A stretch of DNA of 64,000 nt from assembly GCF_002897375.1 (NCBI RefSeq), contig NZ_BFAG01000004.1, positions 189,150-253,149 on the forward strand. The letters are read 5' to 3'. The translations under genes were made by a program, and so were the position numbers. This document shows, in pieces, positions 50,581 to 64,000 of this stretch. The notes under the pieces were generated by a model, which saw only the letters and a program-made list of their open reading frames with translations, did no database searches and was not told where the DNA came from. Source of the DNA: Deinococcus aerius. Lineage in GTDB: Bacteria; Deinococcota; Deinococci; Deinococcales; Deinococcaceae. Position 1 is the stretch's first letter, and each line of letters opens with the position of its first letter.

Positions 50581-50604
50581 CCCTCTCCCCCCGTGGGAGA
50601 GGGG
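50581..50604. repeat. Intergenic hairpin repeat between nuoL and nuoM
   Basis: CCCTCTCCC and GGGAGAGGG pair around CCCGT; the following GGTGAGGGGGCG extends the match to a second copy at 53477. Lies in the 109-nt nuoL-nuoM gap. Confidence 0.7.
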
Positions 50605-50644
50605 TTGGGGGTGAGGGGGCGACCCGGCAACCTTGACTCACCCC

Positions 50645-52561
<1,917 letters not shown>

Positions 52562-52566
52562 GCCCG

Positions 52567-53447
<881 letters not shown>

Positions 53448-53476
53448 GGGCGGCCCCGGGTGTGGCGTGTCTTGCT

Positions 53477-53499
53477 CCCTCTCCCCTCGTGGGAGAGGG
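53477..53499. repeat. Intergenic hairpin repeat between nuoI and nuoJ
   Basis: CCCTCTCCC (53477-53485) and GGGAGAGGG (53491-53499) around CTCGT, then CCGGGGTGAGGGGGCG. Nearly the same as the element at 50581. Confidence 0.7.
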
Positions 53500-53553
53500 C
53501 CGGGGTGAGGGGGCGTGCGGCCCACTTCCCTGTCCTACCAACACATTCGGCCA

Positions 53554-54093
<540 letters not shown>

Positions 54094-54157
54094 GTGTGGC
54101 TCCTTTGGAGGGTTGTGGGAGGTGGGTTATGGGTTGACGGGAGTTCGCTCTTTTGCT

Positions 54158-54178
54158 CCTCCCCCTTGAGGGGGGAGG
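54158..54178. repeat. Intergenic hairpin between nuoH and nuoI
   Basis: CCTCCCCC (54158-54165) pairs with GGGGGAGG (54171-54178) around a short loop. Similar in style to, but not a clear copy of, the hairpins at 50581 and 53477. Confidence 0.55.
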
Positions 54179-54243
54179 CTGGGAGGGGGTGAGCGAGCCT
54201 GGCGCCCCTGCAAAACAGACGCACAACCCGCTGTAACCCCGCA

Positions 54244-55410
<1,167 letters not shown>

Positions 55411-55422
55411 CAGAAATCCTCC

Positions 55423-55450
55423 GATGGCTGGGCACCCGCGCCCGGCCATC
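55423..55450. repeat. Inverted repeat between nuoG and nuoH
   Basis: GATGGCTGGGC (55423-55433) and GCCCGGCCATC (55440-55450) form an 11-bp stem with one mismatch, followed by GAGCGCAGCGAGCAGGAGC, a pattern common in short intergenic repeats. It occupies most of the 88-nt gap. Confidence 0.55.
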
Positions 55451-55498
55451 CGAGCGCAGCGAGCAGGAGCGGAGATGACTTTCGCGGAGTGGAAGCCA

Positions 55499-57685
<2,187 letters not shown>

Positions 57686-57734
57686 GCTTGCTCCTTACGG
57701 CAGGGAACGGAAAACAGCACCGGGGGCGGAAGCA

Positions 57735-59071
<1,337 letters not shown>

Positions 59072-59075
<4 letters not shown>

Positions 59076-59686
59076 ACTTCACCTCCAGTTAGGGGAGCGA
59101 GGTCATGGATGCTGGCCCCGACGCGCTCGCCCTTCGCCGTCATCTGCCGCCCGTCCTCCCGTACGGTGACAGGGACGGGGTTGTCGGGGGGAGGGGGCGC
59201 GTCCGCCCGCATCGCCTTGATCATCCGGTCGCACTTGGAACGGGTCACCTGCTCGTAGTACCCCTCGTCGTTGATCTGCACGACCGGCGCAGTGCCGCAA
59301 CTCCCCAGACACTCCACCTTCTGCACGCTGAAGCGACCGTCCGGGCTGACCTCGCCGGGCTGCACGTCCAGGGTGGAGACGAGGTGGTCCCACAGCTCGT
59401 CGCTTCCGGCCAGCGCGCACATCAGGGTCGAGCAGACCTGGAGGTGGTACTTGCCGGTGGGCAACGTGTGGTACGTCGAGTAGAAGCTCATCACGCTCCG
59501 CACCTCGGTCGCCGTCGTGCCGCACAACGCGGCGATCTCCGCCATGTGCGTCTCCGACACGTACCCAAAGGCGTCCTGCACCTCGCGCAAGAGCGGCATC
59601 AGCGCCGAGCGTCGCCCTTGTGGGGAGGACGGGTAGCGGCTGAAGATGTCGGCGACGAGGGGTTGTTTGTCGGAAAAGTAACCCAT
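59072..59686 (-). CDS. nuoE: NADH-quinone oxidoreductase subunit E
   Basis: 204-residue subunit with [2Fe-2S] cluster N1a. Ligands are Cys85 and Cys90 ([11 protein letters not shown]) and Cys126 and Cys130 ([16 protein letters not shown]); the fold is thioredoxin-like. C-terminal ~45 residues are a flexible tail longer than in E. coli. ATG 59686 is used; a GTG 15 nt upstream, next to AAGGAG, is equally possible. Directly downstream of the inserted DinB gene, 15 nt or less away. Confidence 0.96.
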
Positions 59687-59701
59687 AGAAAAGGTTCCCA
59701 C

Positions 59702-60217
59702 CTACTCCTTCCAGATCGGCCAGGTGGCCTGTTCGAGCGCGTCCATCTGTTCCAGGCTGCGCCCGCCACGCCGCAGCAGGTTCATGACCTGCCCCCGGTG
59801 GTGCGCGTCGTGGACGATGGTGTGTTGCAGGAAGTGCGCCGGGTCGCTCTCGTACACGCCCGTGAAGCTCCGGCCCTCGGCATAGGCGCTCTGCACGGCC
59901 TCCAGCGCCGCCGCGTCGCCCTGGCTGAAGGCTTCGCGGAGTTCGGCGGGGCTCAGCGTCACGGTCCAGAAGCGCTGATCGGCCTCCTGGGTGGTGAACG
60001 TCATGGCCTCGGCGTGCGCGGGCGAGACGCGCCCAACCCAGTAACGGCGCATCCCCGCCAGGTGCTCCAGATGCTGCCCCACGCTCATGCCGCCCTGCCC
60101 GTCACTCAGGTCCAGGTCGGCCTCCGTGATCGCGTCCAGCATGGCCGCATTCACCCGCCCATTGCGCTGAAAGGATTCGAGCAGGACGGCGGGGAGTTCA
60201 CGGGGCATGGAAGTCAT
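59702..60217 (-). CDS. DinB-family protein inserted in the nuo operon
   Basis: 171-residue four-helix-bundle protein of the DinB/YfiT superfamily (DinB_2-like). Metal-binding His candidates are in MSVGQHLEHLAGMRRYW (His at about residue 49-52) and HTIVHDAHHRGQVMNLLR (about residues 132-149). Members include thiol-dependent S-transferases (bacillithiol or mycothiol) and damage-inducible proteins; Deinococcus encodes many and makes bacillithiol. It lies between nuoD and nuoE in the same direction, not a known complex I subunit. ATG 60217 follows GAGGAGTT. Confidence 0.9.
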   Translation of the reverse strand: MTSMPRELPAVLLESFQRNGRVNAAMLDAITEADLDLSDGQGGMSVGQHLEHLAGMRRYWVGRVSPAHAEAMTFTTQEADQRFWTVTLSPAELREAFSQGDAAALEAVQSAYAEGRSFTGVYESDPAHFLQHTIVHDAHHRGQVMNLLRRGGRSLEQMDALEQATWPIWKE

Positions 60218-60280
60218 GACAACTCCTCAAATGGGTCTGGGGAGTGTTGGCCGTTGCCTGTGAACCCCAGCGCCCGATCT

Positions 60281-60300
60281 GCTGACGGCTGAACGCTGAC
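60281..60300. repeat. Second copy of 20-mer repeat, nuoD-dinB gap
   Basis: GCTGACGGCTGAACGCTGAC matches GCTGACGGCTGAATGCTGAT at 47636 in 18 of 20 positions. It lies in the 94-nt gap between nuoD and the DinB gene, suggesting a repeat came in with that insertion. Confidence 0.5.
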
Positions 60301-60311
60301 CACGTTCCTGT

Positions 60312-61591
<1,280 letters not shown>

Positions 61592-61595
<4 letters not shown>

Positions 61596-62232
61596 TTCGG
61601 TCCCCCTGCGGGCATCACGGGCGGCACGCGGTCCTCGCCCTCACCGCGCCGGAGTTCGCCACGCCAGCCCGTCAGACCCCGGCTCTGCCCCGTCAGGCCC
61701 GCGCGGAAGGCGGCGGGGTCGATGAAGCGGCCCTCGCGGAAGGGCACGGGCGTCTCGCCGATGGGATAGTCCTTGCGGAGGGGATGGCCTTCCAGGTCGT
61801 CCGGCGTCAGGATCTTGCGGAGGTCGGGGTGCCCGACGAACTCCACGCCGATCAGGTCGTACACCTCGCGCTCCAGGTAGTTGGCGGCCTTCCAGACGGG
61901 GTAGAGGCTGTCGAGCGGCTCGCCCTCGTTCAGCCACACGCGCAGGAAGAGGCGGCGGTGCGACTCGGGGTGGTAGACGTTATGCAGCACGGCGAAGCGG
62001 GCGGGGCGGCGCTCGGGGTAGGCGCTGTAATCCACCCCCACCACGTCCATCAGCATGAAGCCGCGTTCCTTGAGCAGGGAGGCCACCTCCCGCAGACGTT
62101 CGGCGGGAACGATAGCGGTCAGCTCGCTCGTCTTGTCCGCCCCCAGTCCAAGTTCCATCATCAACTCGCCGACACTGCCGCTTTCCACGACCTCGGCCCC
62201 GGGCGTCGCAGTCGTCACGACAATTCGCTCGC

Positions 62233-62236
<4 letters not shown>
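61592..62236 (-). CDS. nuoC: NADH-quinone oxidoreductase subunit C
   Basis: 214-residue 30-kDa-type subunit of the connecting part of complex I. Typical segments: [42 protein letters not shown] then [20 protein letters not shown] and [15 protein letters not shown]. Separate from NuoD here (fused in E. coli). ATG 62236 overlaps the nuoB stop codon (ATGA-type), and its own stop overlaps nuoD. Confidence 0.97.
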
Positions 62237-62769
<533 letters not shown>

Positions 62770-62818
62770 ACGGGAACCTCCAGGAGGCTTGAGGGGACCC
62801 TCTGCGTTGCCCTTGCTC

Positions 62819-63178
<360 letters not shown>

Positions 63179-63507
63179 GGGAGTCTCCCTTCTGCCTCTG
63201 TTTCTCTACTCCTACTACTTTGTGAAAAAGAGCACTAGCGGGAGTAAAAAAAGAGAGGGCTGACGAACCTGATCCGAACCGACTTGTGGTACGCCTCATG
63301 TTCTATCACGAAACGGCGCCTGAGACGATGCGCGAACCTGGTTTGGTGGGGGGAAGGTGGGGGTCTCGCGCCGCCGGAAAGTACAGGCGTCGCGCAGCTC
63401 CTTTCCCTCGAGGCGGGGCGGGCGGGCTGTTCCACCCCTCCTTCAATAGGGAGTTCGCGTTGCAACCTGCGGAACTTGCGTTCTGGTCGAGGAGCGGCGA
63501 CACTACC
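63179..63507. promoter_or_regulatory. Divergent region: nuo promoter and CRISPR leader
   Basis: 329 nt without a gene. The left part (63190-63290) is AT-richer than the surroundings, with runs such as TAAAAAAAGAGAG, and should hold the nuo promoter; no hexamer pair was certain. The right part is the expected CRISPR leader. At 63459-63470 GTTGCAACCTGC matches the first 12 bases of the CRISPR repeat with one change, 49 bp before repeat 1. Confidence 0.5.
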
Positions 63508-64000
63508 GTTGCAGCCTGCCTTCGGGTGGGCTGAGGATTGAAACCGCCGTTTGCGTCTCCCCCACCGTCACCGGCATCGTTGCAGCCTGCCTTCGGGTGG
63601 GCTGAGGATTGAAACCGGTCATGTCGTCCTCTCTCCTAGGTCCGGCATCAGGTTGCAGCCTGCCTTCGGGTGGGCTGAGGATTGAAACGTGCGGCTGCTG
63701 CGGGGGCGTCCGAGAGCGAGTGTTGCAGCCTGCCTTCGGGTGGGCTGAGGATTGAAACCTCGGTGGGGCTGATCCGCCCCATGTCGGCCTCGAGTTGCAG
63801 CCTGCCTTCGGGTGGGCTGAGGATTGAAACAATCCCTTGATGCTGGCGAAGGCCGCGGCCCTGCGTTGCAGCCTGCCTTCGGGTGGGCTGAGGATTGAAA
63901 CACCGGCCGCACCCCGGACGCCTTCGGGAACGGGCGTTGCAGCCTGCCTTCGGGTGGGCTGAGGATTGAAACACCAGCAGCTCAGCGGTGCCGGGGCTGT
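63508..64000 (+). CRISPR. CRISPR array, seven repeats, continuing past the window
   Basis: Seven identical 37-bp repeats start at 63508, 63579, 63652, 63722, 63794, 63865 and 63936; each begins GTTGCAGCCTGCC and ends GAGGATTGAAAC. Spacers are 34, 36, 33, 35, 34 and 34 bp plus a partial seventh; all differ. The repeat core AGCCTGCC-TTCG-GGTGGGCT folds into an 8-bp stem (two G-T pairs) with a C(UUCG)G tetraloop. The ATTGAAAC end is the usual 5' handle of crRNAs in type I and III systems, so transcription should run rightwards with the leader at 63179-63507. GTTGCA...GGATTGAAAC repeats occur with type III systems in Thermus. No cas gene is in the window. Confidence 0.98.

Noticed and set aside
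63503..63974. Minus-strand ORFs over the array with repeated SSAHPKAGCN or NPQPTRRQAAT
   Set aside because: They are translations of the CRISPR repeats in frames kept open by chance; no start context and no protein-like sequence in the spacers.

Overview
The window is GC-rich DNA with densely packed genes on both strands and looks like a chromosomal segment of a Deinococcus (Deinococcus-Thermus). I infer this from the gene content (TelA-family protein, a phosphoribosyltransferase/erythromycin-esterase pair, a PrcB-domain exported protein, a full 14-subunit nuo operon with an N7-cluster NuoG). The many genes that appear to be leaderless also fit: a TANNNT box lies 5-7 nt before the start codon, a layout known to be common in Deinococcus. 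No rRNA, tRNA, insertion sequence or prophage was recognised.

Layout. 1-13.7 kb holds mostly single housekeeping or accessory genes: the 5' end of acnA, a hydrophilic disordered protein, a type III polyketide synthase, an aldo/keto reductase overlapping a cupin, an organomercurial-lyase-like protein, a nitroreductase, ndk, a MerR regulator, an M3 peptidase, a double GNAT protein, queA and an NYN protein. Three copies of a hairpin repeat with conserved loop but different stems lie in this part. 13.7-20.8 kb holds a type Ic aminotransferase, a MarR regulator followed by a fused ring-cleavage dioxygenase/hydrolase (MhqO-MhqD-like), two exported proteins, comF and small unknown proteins. 20.9-24.2 kb is an iron-uptake pair (imelysin-like protein and FTR1 permease). 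At 24.3-26.2 kb there is an unusual fusion of a trypsin-like protease with an endonuclease I domain.

26.3-29.7 kb: lipoprotein, serS, gatC and a PrcB-domain protein. 29.8-37.1 kb is a carbohydrate/polyol unit: a LacI regulator divergent from a substrate-binding protein, two permeases, a mannitol-type dehydrogenase, an 18-codon mini-ORF and a sorbitol-type dehydrogenase. No transport ATPase is present, so it is presumably encoded elsewhere. 37.1-47.6 kb: TelA, a phosphotransferase, the phosphoribosyltransferase/erythromycin-esterase pair, a BIG2-domain lipoprotein, an ABC-F protein, and a FecR protein overlapping a CHASE2-GGDEF protein.

47.6-63.2 kb is the respiratory complex I operon nuoABCDEFGHIJKLMN on the minus strand, with a DinB-family gene between nuoD and nuoE and hairpin repeats in several intergenic gaps. 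Upstream of nuoA, and reading away from it, is a CRISPR array (seven 37-bp repeats visible, running off the window) whose repeat folds into a stem capped by C(UUCG)G. No cas genes are inside the window. The most unusual items are the protease-nuclease fusion, the covarying hairpin repeats, the dioxygenase-hydrolase fusion, the DinB insertion and the non-ATG start of nuoA.
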